40,768 nucleotides of DNA, taken from contig CACHAK010000011.1 in the NCBI GenBank assembly GCA_902577765.1, forward strand, positions 1 through 40,768, given 5' to 3'. Origin of the DNA: an uncultured Pelagibacteraceae bacterium. GTDB taxonomy: Bacteria > Pseudomonadota > Alphaproteobacteria > Pelagibacterales > AG-422-B15. A model generated the notes under the pieces. It did not search any database, was not told the origin of the DNA, and saw only the letters and a program-made list of their open reading frames with translations. Shown here piece by piece: positions 17,802 through 30,071 of this stretch; position 1 is the stretch's first letter; every line of letters begins with the position of its first letter. Made by a program: the position numbers and the translations under genes.

Positions 17802-19176
17802 AAGCACAAGGGGCAGCGATTACTTTGGGTTTAGAGAAGTTTTATTTGCTGGTTTAGCAAATGATGGAGGCCTATTTATTCCTGAAAATTGGCCAAATAT
17901 AAATCATAAAGATATTAATCGAAATGTAAGTTATGAGGACTTAACAGAAATTATTTTATCTCCATTTATTGGTGATGAAATAGATTCCGATCAATTGAAG
18001 AGGATTATTAAAGAAGCGTATTCAAATAACTTTACAGAAAATGGCTGCGTATCATTCAAGGAGCTTAATGCAAACGAAATAATCGTGGAGCTATTCAATG
18101 GCCCAACTTTAGCCTTCAAAGACTTCGCAATGCAATTACTTATCCCTCTTTTTGATCATTTTTTAGAAAAAGAAAAGAAAAGAATAAATCTTATAGTAGC
18201 AACATCAGGTGACACAGGATCAGCCGCTATCAACGCTGTAAAAAAAAGTAAAAACATAAATATTTTCTGTTTATATCCTAAGGGTAGGATTTCAGAATTT
18301 CAGAGAAGGCAGATGTCTACTGTTAATCAGGAAAATATTTTTCTTTGTGAAGTAGAAGGAACTTTTGATGACTGTCAAAAAATTGTTAAAGATATTTTGA
18401 AAGATACAGATTATAGTATGCATAATAATATATCAGCAGTTAATTCAATTAATTGGGCAAGAATTATCATTCAATCAGTATATTACTTTTATACATTTAT
18501 TAATTTTACTGAAAGAGCTTCCAATAAAGTTAATTTTTCTGTTCCAACTGGTAACTTCGGAGATATTTATGCTGGTTATGTCTCATATAAAATGGGATTA
18601 CCTATCAATAAATTAATAGTGGCTACTAACGAAAACGATATTTTAAATAGATTTATGAAGTCAGGAGTATATGAATCTAAAACAGTCATAAGAACATCAA
18701 GCCCAAGTATGGATATTCAGGTAGCAAGTAATTTTGAAAGATTACTTTTTGATATACTTAATCAATCAAATACTGAAACAAAAGTATCAATGGAAAATTT
18801 TGAAGAAAGTGGAAAAATATCAATATCTGAGGAAAATTTAGAAAAAGTTCGAGAGGTATTTAGCTCGAATAGTTCTTCGATGGATATTGTTCAAAACACA
18901 ATCAAATCCGTGAAAGATAATTTTTCATATGTTATTGACCCTCACACTGCTACAGGACTGGATGCATCAAGATTTGAAAAAGATATGGATAGGCTTAATT
19001 TTGTTTTGGCTACAGCTCACCCTGTGAAATTTTCTGAGGTTGTTGAAAAATCAATAGGTGAAGGTTTAAATTTAATGAGTAAATACAATTACTTATTTGA
19101 TGCTGAAGAAAAAATGTATAAAATGGAAAATAACACAATTCGAATTAAAGAATTCATTAGGGAGCAGATAAGCTAG
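17791..19176 (+). CDS. thrC: threonine synthase
   Basis: PLP enzyme turning O-phosphohomoserine into threonine. 461 aa, class of the longer ThrC enzymes. Seen: N-terminal MRYRSTRG and GLANDGGLFIPE; the PLP lysine K110 in GPTLAFKDFAMQ; the phosphate-binding loop TSGDTGSAA; and VNSINWARI with VPTGNFGDIYAGY in the body. Starts inside SURF1 (11-nt overlap) and ends overlapping the acetyltransferase GTG start by one base, so it belongs to the tail of the cox transcript. The kinase for the previous step, thrB, is at 20681 on the opposite strand. Confidence 0.96.
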   Translation: MRYRSTRGSDYFGFREVLFAGLANDGGLFIPENWPNINHKDINRNVSYEDLTEIILSPFIGDEIDSDQLKRIIKEAYSNNFTENGCVSFKELNANEIIVELFNGPTLAFKDFAMQLLIPLFDHFLEKEKKRINLIVATSGDTGSAAINAVKKSKNINIFCLYPKGRISEFQRRQMSTVNQENIFLCEVEGTFDDCQKIVKDILKDTDYSMHNNISAVNSINWARIIIQSVYYFYTFINFTERASNKVNFSVPTGNFGDIYAGYVSYKMGLPINKLIVATNENDILNRFMKSGVYESKTVIRTSSPSMDIQVASNFERLLFDILNQSNTETKVSMENFEESGKISISEENLEKVREVFSSNSSSMDIVQNTIKSVKDNFSYVIDPHTATGLDASRFEKDMDRLNFVLATAHPVKFSEVVEKSIGEGLNLMSKYNYLFDAEEKMYKMENNTIRIKEFIREQIS

Positions 19177-19751
19177 TGTCATTTTTAACAACTTATTATC
19201 CAAAAAAGATAACATTTGAGAGGAAAGGTGAAAACGTCATTCTAAGACCTCCTGATTATAAAGATTGGAAATCATGGTCTTCATTAAAAGAAAAAAATAA
19301 AAGATATTTAAAACCGTGGGAACCTACATGGTCACCAAATGAACTTGAAAGAAGTTCATTTGTAAAAAGAGTGAGATATTTTGAAAAACTTGCATTAGAT
19401 GATAATGCATATTCCTTTCTGATATTTGAAAAAAATAATAATAATTTGATTGGTGAAATTAATATAAATAATGTTCAAAGAGGAGTAGTTCAATCTTGCT
19501 CAATTGGGTATTGGATTTGCGAAACTAAGATGGGTAAAGGTTTAATGAGTGAGTCAATAAAACTTATCAAAGAATTTATTTTTGATGAATTGAATTTACA
19601 TAGAGTAGAGGCAGCGTGCCTACCAAGGAATGAGCGTTCTTTAAAGACACTTGAAAAAAATAATTTTTGCATTGAAGGATTAGTCAGACAGTATTTGAAA
19701 ATCAATGGTAAGTGGGAGGACCACTTACTTTTATCTTGTATTAAAGAATAA
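19176..19751 (+). CDS. rimJ: GNAT acetyltransferase, RimJ-like
   Basis: 191-aa N-acetyltransferase of the RimJ/RimL type, expected to acetylate the N-terminus of a ribosomal protein or another protein. Seen: LRPPDYKDWKSWSSLKEKN, PWEPTW early on, the acetyl-CoA loop region GYWICETKMGKGLMSE, NLHRVEAACLPRNERSLKTLE, and EGLVRQYLKINGKWEDHLL, which together are the RimJ/RimL pattern. Start is GTG overlapping the thrC TAG by one base. In other alphaproteobacteria a processing-peptidase gene often separates thrC and rimJ; it is absent here. Confidence 0.85.
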   Translation: MSFLTTYYPKKITFERKGENVILRPPDYKDWKSWSSLKEKNKRYLKPWEPTWSPNELERSSFVKRVRYFEKLALDDNAYSFLIFEKNNNNLIGEININNVQRGVVQSCSIGYWICETKMGKGLMSESIKLIKEFIFDELNLHRVEAACLPRNERSLKTLEKNNFCIEGLVRQYLKINGKWEDHLLLSCIKE

Positions 19752-19769
19752 ATTTAGTATGGTCGTCAA

Positions 19770-20255
19770 ATGTCAGATCTAATTGGAAATGAATTACCAA
19801 ATGAAACTTTAGTTTTTATGGACAAGGATAAAGGTCCACAACCATTAAAGATATTGGACTTCTGCAAAGGAAAAAAAATAGTAATCTTTGGTGTACCAGG
19901 TGCGTTTACACCAACGTGTGCTCGAAATCATTTACCTGGCTTCATAGAAAATGCAGACAAAATTAAAGAAAAAGCTATTGATGAAATTATATGTTTTGCA
20001 ACTAATGACATATTTACTATGTCGGCATGGGAGGAAATGTCTGGCTCAAATGGAAAAATAAAATTTCTATCAGATAGTAAGGCTGAGTTTGCAAAATCAT
20101 TAGGCACAGACTACCCCGACACATTTGGAACATCAATTAAGACAAAAAGATGCTCACTACTTGTTAATGATGGAGTTATTGAAAAATTTTTTGTCGAAGT
20201 TGATGGCGGTAAAGTTGATGTTAGTGGAGCAAATAAAATGTTGGATTTACTATAA
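19770..20255 (+). CDS. peroxiredoxin (Prx5 type)
   Basis: 161-aa thiol peroxidase that reduces H2O2 or alkyl hydroperoxides. The peroxidatic cysteine is C50 in GVPGAFTPTCARNHLPG, the typical Prx5/AhpE-like block. Further conserved stretches are FATNDIFTMSAWEE and KFLSDSKAEFAKSLG. No signal peptide. It follows the acetyltransferase by 18 bp and ends 1 nt from the rnhA stop on the other strand. Placement after the oxidase genes is suggestive of handling respiratory peroxide, but that is inference. Confidence 0.93.
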   Translation: MSDLIGNELPNETLVFMDKDKGPQPLKILDFCKGKKIVIFGVPGAFTPTCARNHLPGFIENADKIKEKAIDEIICFATNDIFTMSAWEEMSGSNGKIKFLSDSKAEFAKSLGTDYPDTFGTSIKTKRCSLLVNDGVIEKFFVEVDGGKVDVSGANKMLDLL

Positions 20256-20256
20256 C

Positions 20257-20691
20257 TTATCTTTTTATCTGTGCGACAGCTAGTTTATCAGCAATTTCAT
20301 TTCCGTAATCACCTGAATGTCCTTTTACCCACTCCCATTTAATTGAGTGTTTATCGGTCAGATTGTCTAATTCAACCCAAAGATCTTTATTTTTTACGTC
20401 TTTTTTTTGTGCGGTCTTCCAATCATTGGTTTTCCACTTTTTTATCCACTCCTGAATACCTTGCATGACATACTTTGAATCCGTGAAAATTATTATGTCT
20501 CTTTTTTCATTAAGATAATCTAGAGCATGAATAACTGCTTTTAATTCCATTCTGTTGTTTGTGGTGTTGCTTTCAGATCCACTTAACTCAATTTTCTTAC
20601 CATCAATTTCAATGTAAGCTCCCCAACCTCCATTACCTGGATTTCCTGAGCAAGCTCCATCGGTATAAATAACAACTTTGTTAGAGGCCAT
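20257..20691 (-). CDS. rnhA: ribonuclease HI
   Basis: Degrades RNA in RNA-DNA hybrids (R-loops, Okazaki primers). 144 aa, normal. The catalytic set is complete: D11 in YTDGACSGNPGNGGWG, E49 in NNRMELKA, D71 in FTDSKYV, H125 in GHSGD and D135 in ADKLA. Its start overlaps the end of thrB by 11 nt. The type 2 enzyme, rnhB, is also in this window at 30072. Confidence 0.97.
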   Translation of the reverse strand: MASNKVVIYTDGACSGNPGNGGWGAYIEIDGKKIELSGSESNTTNNRMELKAVIHALDYLNEKRDIIIFTDSKYVMQGIQEWIKKWKTNDWKTAQKKDVKNKDLWVELDNLTDKHSIKWEWVKGHSGDYGNEIADKLAVAQIKR

Positions 20692-21643
20692 ATTCGCTTA
20701 CTTTTTTAACGGATTGGTGAAATTGGAGTTTACTGAGATACTCATTAGGGTCCTTTTTAAGGATCAGTTCATTATCATCATGCGAATAGTAGTCGATTAA
20801 ACGAGTTAGTAGATACCTTAGAGATGATGCCCTTGTAAGAAGAGGTAAAGCTTTTTTTTCTTCCTCTGAAAATTCTCGCAACTGATTGTAACTGCCTAAT
20901 AAATGTTTTGCTTTTGTTGGATTGAATTCGTTATTATTTGGCTCAAAACACCACGCATTTAGGCAGATAGCAATTTCATAAGCATAATAATCGGTACATG
21001 CAAAATAAAAATCTATTATACCTGTAACCTCATTGCCTTCAAAAAAAATATTATCTGGAAAAAGATCTGCATGAATTATACCTGATGGCAAATTATGACC
21101 AAGGTTTCCAGATAGGAAAGTATATTCTTCATTGATTAAATCAATTATTTTCGCGTCTATTTTATCGTCAAAATTTTTTAAAGCTTGAATTAAGCTATTG
21201 AGGTTTACAAATCCAAGCTCATTTTCTCTAGTCATTTCAAGTTTAGCTGATTCTTTATGCATTCTTGCGATAGTGGAGCCTAAAGATGCACAGTGTATTG
21301 GTTTAATTTGATCTATTGACCTACCTTTTAAGAACGATGTGATTACAGCTTTCTTATTTTTAATTGAGTTCGAATAATTTCCTTTTTTATCCTGTATTAC
21401 CTCAGGGCACTTTACATTGTTTTTATTCAAATGATTCATTAAGTCAAAAAAGAATCGAAGATTTTCCTGATTTGTTCTTTCTTCAAAAATTGTAAGTATG
21501 TAATTTTTTTCTAGAGTCTTTAGTAAATAATTTGAATTAGAAGTTCCACCTTTTATGCCTGAAAATTCAAGAATATTTTCAATACTATAATGATCAGTGA
21601 AGAGATCTAATTCTTCTCTAGATATGTGCGTATAGACTGCCAT
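20681..21643 (-). CDS. thrB: homoserine kinase (ThrB, aminoglycoside phosphotransferase fold)
   Basis: Phosphorylates homoserine, the step before ThrC. 320 aa of the APH-like family used as ThrB in many proteobacteria, rather than the GHMP type. Seen: GIKGGTSNSNYLL (nucleotide loop) at 29-41; catalytic loop HADLFPDN at 191-198 with D193 and N198; and the metal-binding D211 in IIDFYFACTD. Length and the start at ATG 21641-21643 (MAVYTHIS) match the family. Normally followed by rnhA in alphaproteobacteria, as here with an 11-nt overlap. Confidence 0.93.
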   Translation of the reverse strand: MAVYTHISREELDLFTDHYSIENILEFSGIKGGTSNSNYLLKTLEKNYILTIFEERTNQENLRFFFDLMNHLNKNNVKCPEVIQDKKGNYSNSIKNKKAVITSFLKGRSIDQIKPIHCASLGSTIARMHKESAKLEMTRENELGFVNLNSLIQALKNFDDKIDAKIIDLINEEYTFLSGNLGHNLPSGIIHADLFPDNIFFEGNEVTGIIDFYFACTDYYAYEIAICLNAWCFEPNNNEFNPTKAKHLLGSYNQLREFSEEEKKALPLLTRASSLRYLLTRLIDYYSHDDNELILKKDPNEYLSKLQFHQSVKKVSEYGL

Positions 21644-21683
21644 AATTTATTTATAGCTTAGAAAGAGAGATATAAATAATAAA

Positions 21684-22178
21684 TTATACCTTAAGTTTAT
21701 TTATTTGATCGATTGATTGTTTTACAAGCTTATCTGCACTTTGGTCGTTGATGTTTTCTGAGATAATTTTCTCAGCAATATTTACTGAGTTATTTACAAT
21801 CTCATCATTAACTTTTGATATAGCCATTTTTTCAGCCCTTGATATCTTTTCTATGGCTTGTTGTTCGGCTCTTTTAATAAATTCTTCCGCTTTTAACTTT
21901 GACTCTTCTTCGTGATTCTCTGCAATTTCCTTTGCTTGATCAATAATTGCTTTTGCTTCCTCATCAGCAGACTGAACCTTTCTCTCGTAATCGGCTAAAA
22001 GAGAATTTGCTTCTTCTTTCAATTTTCGGGCATTATCCAATTCAGATTTGATTTTATCAATTTCACCATCAAGCAGTTTCGCAATCATTGATGGCGCTTT
22101 GATTATAAGCGCAATTATGACAAATATTATAAAGGCTACTAATACCCAAGAGGAGGGATCTGAAAAGAATGATGACAT
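21684..22178 (-). CDS. atpF: ATP synthase F0 subunit b
   Basis: Peripheral-stalk subunit. 164 aa with one transmembrane helix at about 10-28 and a long charged coiled coil to the end (heptads rich in A, E, K). Two b-type genes lie side by side, as in phototrophic and many other alphaproteobacteria. This one is assigned b by its short N-terminus and its second position after atpE. Start ATG 22176-22178; 16 nt separate it from the b' gene. Confidence 0.92.
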   Translation of the reverse strand: MSSFFSDPSSWVLVAFIIFVIIALIIKAPSMIAKLLDGEIDKIKSELDNARKLKEEANSLLADYERKVQSADEEAKAIIDQAKEIAENHEEESKLKAEEFIKRAEQQAIEKISRAEKMAISKVNDEIVNNSVNIAEKIISENINDQSADKLVKQSIDQINKLKV

Positions 22179-22194
22179 TAAATACTTTCTAGCA

Positions 22195-22746
22195 TTAGTT
22201 TAATTTCTTATTTATTTCCTCATCTGAAGGAATATTTTCAATATATCTTGATACAATAGTTTTAACGGTATCTAACGTTGCATTTCTTATTTCAATCTTA
22301 GATTTTTCTTCTTGAGCTTTTATTTTAGCTTGAGACTCAGAAATTAAGGAGTTTACTTTTTCTTCATTTTCTTTTTTAAGCATTTCTAGATGATCAAGCA
22401 TTGCTTTTTTAGAATTAGTAATAATCTCATTTGATTCTTGTGATGCATTTACCATTTGCTCATCATATTTTTTTAATATATCTGTAGCTTCTTTATTAAG
22501 ATCATCAGCATCATTGATATCATTTGAAATCTTATCTCTTCTTTCTTCAATTGTTGCACCCAACTTTGGTATTACAAATTTCCACATGAACAGGTATAAA
22601 AGTGAAAAAGTGATTACTAACCAAAATAATTGAGATGGAAATGTAGAAATATCCATCTGCGGAAGACCAGCTGATTTCTGGCCCTCAGCAGCGTGTACAA
22701 GATTAATTGGTAAAGTAGATAGAAAAACTTTTAATAAGAGTTTCAC
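22195..22746 (-). CDS. atpF': ATP synthase F0 subunit b'
   Basis: Second peripheral-stalk subunit, forming a b/b' heterodimer. 183 aa: a hydrophobic N-terminus (1-19, ending HAAEG, signal-like), then LPQMDISTFPSQLFWLVITF leading into the membrane helix at about 38-58, then EERRDKI and a coiled coil. The Pro-Gln-(M/L)-D-x-x-TFP-x-Q-x-FW block is characteristic of b'. Lies 5 nt after atpE. Confidence 0.92.
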   Translation of the reverse strand: MKLLLKVFLSTLPINLVHAAEGQKSAGLPQMDISTFPSQLFWLVITFSLLYLFMWKFVIPKLGATIEERRDKISNDINDADDLNKEATDILKKYDEQMVNASQESNEIITNSKKAMLDHLEMLKKENEEKVNSLISESQAKIKAQEEKSKIEIRNATLDTVKTIVSRYIENIPSDEEINKKLN

Positions 22747-22751
22747 TTTTC

Positions 22752-23743
<992 letters not shown>

Positions 23744-23754
23744 CGATTTATTTT

Positions 23755-24027
23755 TTAGTTATTTTGAAGACTTTTTGCAACCCTAAAAACATTAAGAATA
23801 CCTGCCGCACTACCGAAAAGAAAGAAGATTAATGTGAAGATGGGTCTTGTATTAAAATAATTGTCAATCAGCAAACCAATTCCTAGCCCAACAGCCATTG
23901 CTGCGACAATTTCAACCACTACTTTCATGATCTTACCAAATGGTTTGGGGGCTTTAGCTTCTTCAATAGACTGTCCTTCTTTTGCTTTTTTTATTCTATT
24001 TTCCAGAGAATTAGCATCATTATTCAT
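23755..24027 (-). CDS. atpI: ATP synthase assembly protein AtpI
   Basis: Small F0 assembly factor, thought to help c-ring formation. Two transmembrane helices around a Gly-rich AVGLGIGLLID turn and a second PIFTLIFFLFGSAAGILNV helix match the AtpI/Ca2+ channel-like family. Start chosen at ATG 24025-24027 (90 aa), which leaves 10 nt after the smc stop. A TTG at 24054 would give 99 aa and overlap smc by 17 nt; both are possible. First gene of the F0 operon, directly behind smc. Confidence 0.88.
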   Translation of the reverse strand: MNNDANSLENRIKKAKEGQSIEEAKAPKPFGKIMKVVVEIVAAMAVGLGIGLLIDNYFNTRPIFTLIFFLFGSAAGILNVFRVAKSLQNN

Positions 24028-24037
24028 CTTCAATGTA

Positions 24038-26630
24038 CTAGGCAACAGCTCCAATCTCTTCAGCTTTTTTAAGATCTACGGAGACAATTTGACTGACGCC
24101 TCGTTCAGCCATGGTTACTCCAAACAATCTATCCATTCTTGACATAGTGAGCGCGTGGTGAGTTATAATTAAGAACTTAGTATTTGTTTTTTCTGTAATG
24201 TCATCTAAAAGACCACAAAATCTATCGACGTTTGCATCATCCAGTGGCGCATCAACCTCATCAAGTACACAAATTGGCGAAGGATTTGTTAAAAATACAG
24301 CGAAGATTAGGGATAATGCTGTTAGTGCCTGTTCCCCACCAGATAACAATGACATTGACTGAAGTTTTTTACCTGGCGGACTTACCATCATTTCAAGTCC
24401 TGCTTCAAGTGGATCATCAGAGTCTATAAGTTCAAGGTGCGCCTTTCCACCGTTAAATAATTTTACAAAAACTTCTTTAAAATGTGTGTTTACAGTTTTA
24501 AACGCTCCAAGCAGTCTTGTTCTACCTTCTTTATTTAAATCTTCTATAGACTCCCTCATTTTTTTGATTGCGTTTTCTAAATCTTCTTTTTCAGTGGTCA
24601 TTTTTTCAAGCTCTTCATCTATTTCTTTTGTTTCCAAATCAGCCCTTAAATTCACAGCACCCATTGTTTCACGCTGCTGCTTAAGTCGATCAAGTCTCAT
24701 CTCAGTTCTTTCGAGGTTAGCTCTCATAGTTTCAAGATCATCTGATATAGAGAGAGAATTTACAATTTCATTGGGAATACAATTAAATTTCTCTTTTGAC
24801 TCGTATTCTAATTCTTTTAATCTTGACTCAGCTAATTCTTTTGTAGCTTCTGTTCTTCCTTTAGACTCTCTTATGTTAGCGAGATCATTTTGGGCTTTTC
24901 TTAAATTAGTCTCAATTTTTTTTAATTCATTATCAGCTTCAGCTAAACGATCAGCTGCAAACTGCCTTTCTGTCTCTGCGAAGCCTTTTGTTTCAATTAA
25001 TTGACCTCTTCTCTGCGCAATTTCTTCTGGGCGATTAGAGATTTTCTCAAGCTCTTGCTCAGTTTTTATTTTTCTTTTTTGCAATGTTTCGATTTGTTCC
25101 TGGGATGACTTAATTGTTTTATTCAATCGCTGAAATTCATATGTCCAATCACTTTGTTTTTGTTCAACGTCTTTTTGTCTAAGTTTTTCTCTTAATTCCA
25201 TTGATAATGTTACCGCATTTTTTGCCTCATTACTTGCTCTGTCATAATTTGCCTTAGCTTCGTCTGAAATATTGCTTGCTTGGTCTACTTTCTCACTGAT
25301 TTCACCAAGATCATTGTAAAATTTTACTTTAAATATATTTGTCCATTTCTCAGGATCATCATAACCTTCAACGTCTTTTAAAGTTGATTGCCTTGATTTC
25401 AAATTTTCTGCTTTAATCAAAGTGTCTTGCCAATCATCTCTTTTAGAATTTTTAATCTGATTATATTGTTCTATTTGTTGCTCAAGATTTGAAATCTCTG
25501 TTTCCAAAGTATCCTTTTCTGACTTAAGTTGATCAATTGTTTCATTGTTTATTTCTTGAAACTCTTCGTTATTAGAGAGATCTTTTCTTGCATTTAGTAA
25601 ATCTAGATCTTTTTTAGCATCTTCCAATTGAAACTGCTCCCTCTCACTATCGCTGATTATTTGTTGAATCACATTTTCAAGATTTCTTTTTTCTTCTTTT
25701 ATTCGTTCCTCCTCATGATCTAATGACTCTCTCTCAAGATTAATACGATTTAATTTTGCCGCAGACTCAATCTCTTTATCTCTTAAAGGCTTAATTTTCT
25801 CATTTGCACTTAATTGTTCATTAGTAGCCTGAGTTACTTGCAACGTAAATTTTTGGATCTGAGACTCACTTGATCTTAAATTTTCATCTGACTTTTCATA
25901 AGACTCTTTTAAAGATGTCCACTTTAAGAATAAAACGATACCTTCTAATTTGTTTATTTCAGATGATACTGAGCGGTAGGTTTCAGCTTGTTCAGCTTGT
26001 TTTTTAAGACTATTGATTTGATTATTTAATTGTTTCATCAAATCCTTAACCCTTTGTAGATTAGTTTCTGCGCCTTTCAATTTTAGCTCTGCTTCATGTC
26101 TTCGCGAATGTAATCCAGATATTCCTGCCGCTTCTTCTAATACGGAGCGTCTATCTATAGGTTTAGCATTTATTAATGAGCCTACACGTCCTTGGCTGAT
26201 CAAGGATGGAGAATGAGCTCCTGTAGATAAATCTGCAAATAATCGTTGTACATCTCTGGCTCTAACGTCTTTACCATTAATTTTATAATCTGATCCCTTT
26301 TCAACTTCTATTTTTCTTTTAACTTGAATTTCAGTCTGATCATTAAATTCAGACGGCGCGTTTCTTTCCTCATTATCAAGATAGATTGTTACTTCAGCAT
26401 TATTTCTCGCCGGTCTATCTGATGTACCAGAAAAAATTACATCTTCCATTCCTGAACCCCTCATGCTTTTTGCAGAGGTTTCTCCCATGCACCATCTTAG
26501 AGACTCAACAACATTTGATTTACCGCATCCATTAGGACCAACTATACCTGTTAAACCCTCATCAATGTCTAATTCAGTAGGATCAACAAATGATTTAAAA
26601 CCAAGAATTTTTATTTTTTTTAAATTTCAT
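24038..26630 (-). CDS. smc: chromosome partition protein SMC (short; start out of frame by one base)
   Basis: Structural-maintenance-of-chromosomes ATPase that organises the nucleoid with ScpA and ScpB. The Walker A segment GIVGPNGCGKSN is encoded at about 26510-26551. The C-terminal signature LLSGGEQALTALSLIFAVF and Walker B VLDEVDAPLDDANVDRF lie near the end. The ATG at 26628-26630 gives MKFKK and then a run of eight A shifts the frame; with seven A it would read MKFKKIKILGFKSFVDPTEL as in relatives. In the conserved frame there is no ATG, GTG or TTG between the stop at 26627-26629 and the ATG at 26488, which lies after Walker A. The corrected product is about 863 aa against about 1150 normally, with roughly 200-residue arms and no clear hinge. 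It lies between dsbA and atpI. Confidence 0.88.
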
Positions 26631-26633
26631 TAA

Positions 26634-27260
26634 TTAATTTCTTTTTTCAATTATTTCATTAAATTCATTAATCGACATATTGCCTGCATAAATTTCACCA
26701 TTGATTATGAAAGTTGGAGTTGAAGAAATATCATACTCCTCAACACCCTCTATACGCTGCTCCAGTATAAAATCAGTAATATTTTCATTTTCCATACAGC
26801 TATTAAACTCCTCCTCTGATACGCCGAATAGGGCCCCGTAATTCTTTAGTGCATTGGTGCTGTTTTCCAGTACTTTATCGCTCTGATTAGTTACAATCCA
26901 TTTTTTTTGATCTTTAAACAAAATCTTGTCCATTGCAAAAAAATCATTTTCATCAACACAATGAAGTAATTTAAAAGCGTTAAGGTCAATTGCATTGAGA
27001 GCAAAAGGTCTCAATTCAAAATTCACTTTACCTTTATCAATATAATTTTTTTTAATCTCTGCAAAGGTGTCATTACTAAAGTCGGCGCAATGACTGCAAG
27101 TGAGCGATCTGTATTCAATAATTTTCACAGGTGCATCGCTATCACCCAATTGCATCCCCTTTAAAGTATTGCTGGCAAACAATCCATTAATTGGAAATAT
27201 CAACGCAAATAGAAATACAATAAAATTTGTACTGACTAAAAAATTAGATTTAAAACCCAT
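26634..27260 (-). CDS. DsbA-family thiol:disulfide oxidoreductase
   Basis: Exported thioredoxin-fold protein, 208 aa from ATG 27258-27260. A signal peptide spans residues 1-30 (hydrophobic core FIVFLFALIFPINGLFA). Active site CSHC is at 55-58 in SLTCSHCADF, and the cis-proline loop is STPTFIING. Family role is forming or shuffling disulfides in the periplasm. A longer frame opens at 27308, but its 16 extra residues would bury the signal sequence. Between DUF721 and smc, the arrangement common in alphaproteobacteria; 3 nt separate it from the smc ATG at 26630. Confidence 0.92.
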   Translation of the reverse strand: MGFKSNFLVSTNFIVFLFALIFPINGLFASNTLKGMQLGDSDAPVKIIEYRSLTCSHCADFSNDTFAEIKKNYIDKGKVNFELRPFALNAIDLNAFKLLHCVDENDFFAMDKILFKDQKKWIVTNQSDKVLENSTNALKNYGALFGVSEEEFNSCMENENITDFILEQRIEGVEEYDISSTPTFIINGEIYAGNMSINEFNEIIEKRN

Positions 27261-27368
27261 ATTTTGCTTGTTTTTTATATATATATACAACATGTTGAAT
27301 ATACTCAATTTTTCCTTATTTTAATAGGATTTATTACTTTGTTGATGTAGCGGAAAATTTTGTTTGAA

Positions 27369-27836
27369 TTAGGACTTTAAAATTTTTGAAGCAATTTTTT
27401 CAAAGTTTCTTCTAAGATTAGGATATTTTTTTAGATCATCATAATTCTTACTTTGGCTCTTAATATCACTTTCTAATTTATTGATTTTAATTGTTTTTTT
27501 AACATTAATTGATGCTTGTATTATTTCAACTTTGTTGATCACTTCATAGCCAAAAAAAAGATTAATTTTTTTAATTATTTTCTCTCGCTCGTGCTCAAAA
27601 GCAAAAGCCATGCTTCTATCAACTTTAACAAGCAATTTACCATTATTTTTTTCACTACTCTTACCCATTTTAAGTTTTAAAGGGACGGTTAATTTTACAA
27701 ATTTTTTGCCTACAATTCTCTCCCAATTCGCTAAGAGTTCTAACTCGGAAAAACCTCTTGATTTAAGCATTTTCTTTGCTTCTTCTGGAAGAAGATTTGA
27801 TAATATTTGAGGACCTCTTATTTTCTTTTGGAACAT
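27369..27836 (-). CDS. DUF721 (DciA-like) domain protein
   Basis: 155 aa from ATG 27834-27836. The region LLANWERIVGKKFVKLTVPLKL (split W-x-x-IVG motif) and the following strand LLVKVDRSMAFAFEHEREKIIKKINLFFG are the DUF721 pattern; this family includes DciA, which assists loading of the replicative helicase DnaB. The C-terminal third is Lys-rich and unconserved. A longer frame from 27884 would run into the mutY gene and its extra 16 residues look unrelated. Start codons of this gene and mutY are back to back with only 20 bp between. Confidence 0.8.
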   Translation of the reverse strand: MFQKKIRGPQILSNLLPEEAKKMLKSRGFSELELLANWERIVGKKFVKLTVPLKLKMGKSSEKNNGKLLVKVDRSMAFAFEHEREKIIKKINLFFGYEVINKVEIIQASINVKKTIKINKLESDIKSQSKNYDDLKKYPNLRRNFEKIASKILKS

Positions 27837-27856
27837 AAAAATAAAATAACACGAAA

Positions 27857-30052
<2,196 letters not shown>

Positions 30053-30071
30053 AATGACTTAATTTATTTTC

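Noticed and set aside
24486..25004. 172-codon plus-strand frame inside smc
   Set aside because: Ser/Leu-rich translation is the mirror of Glu/Lys coiled-coil codons; a shadow of smc.
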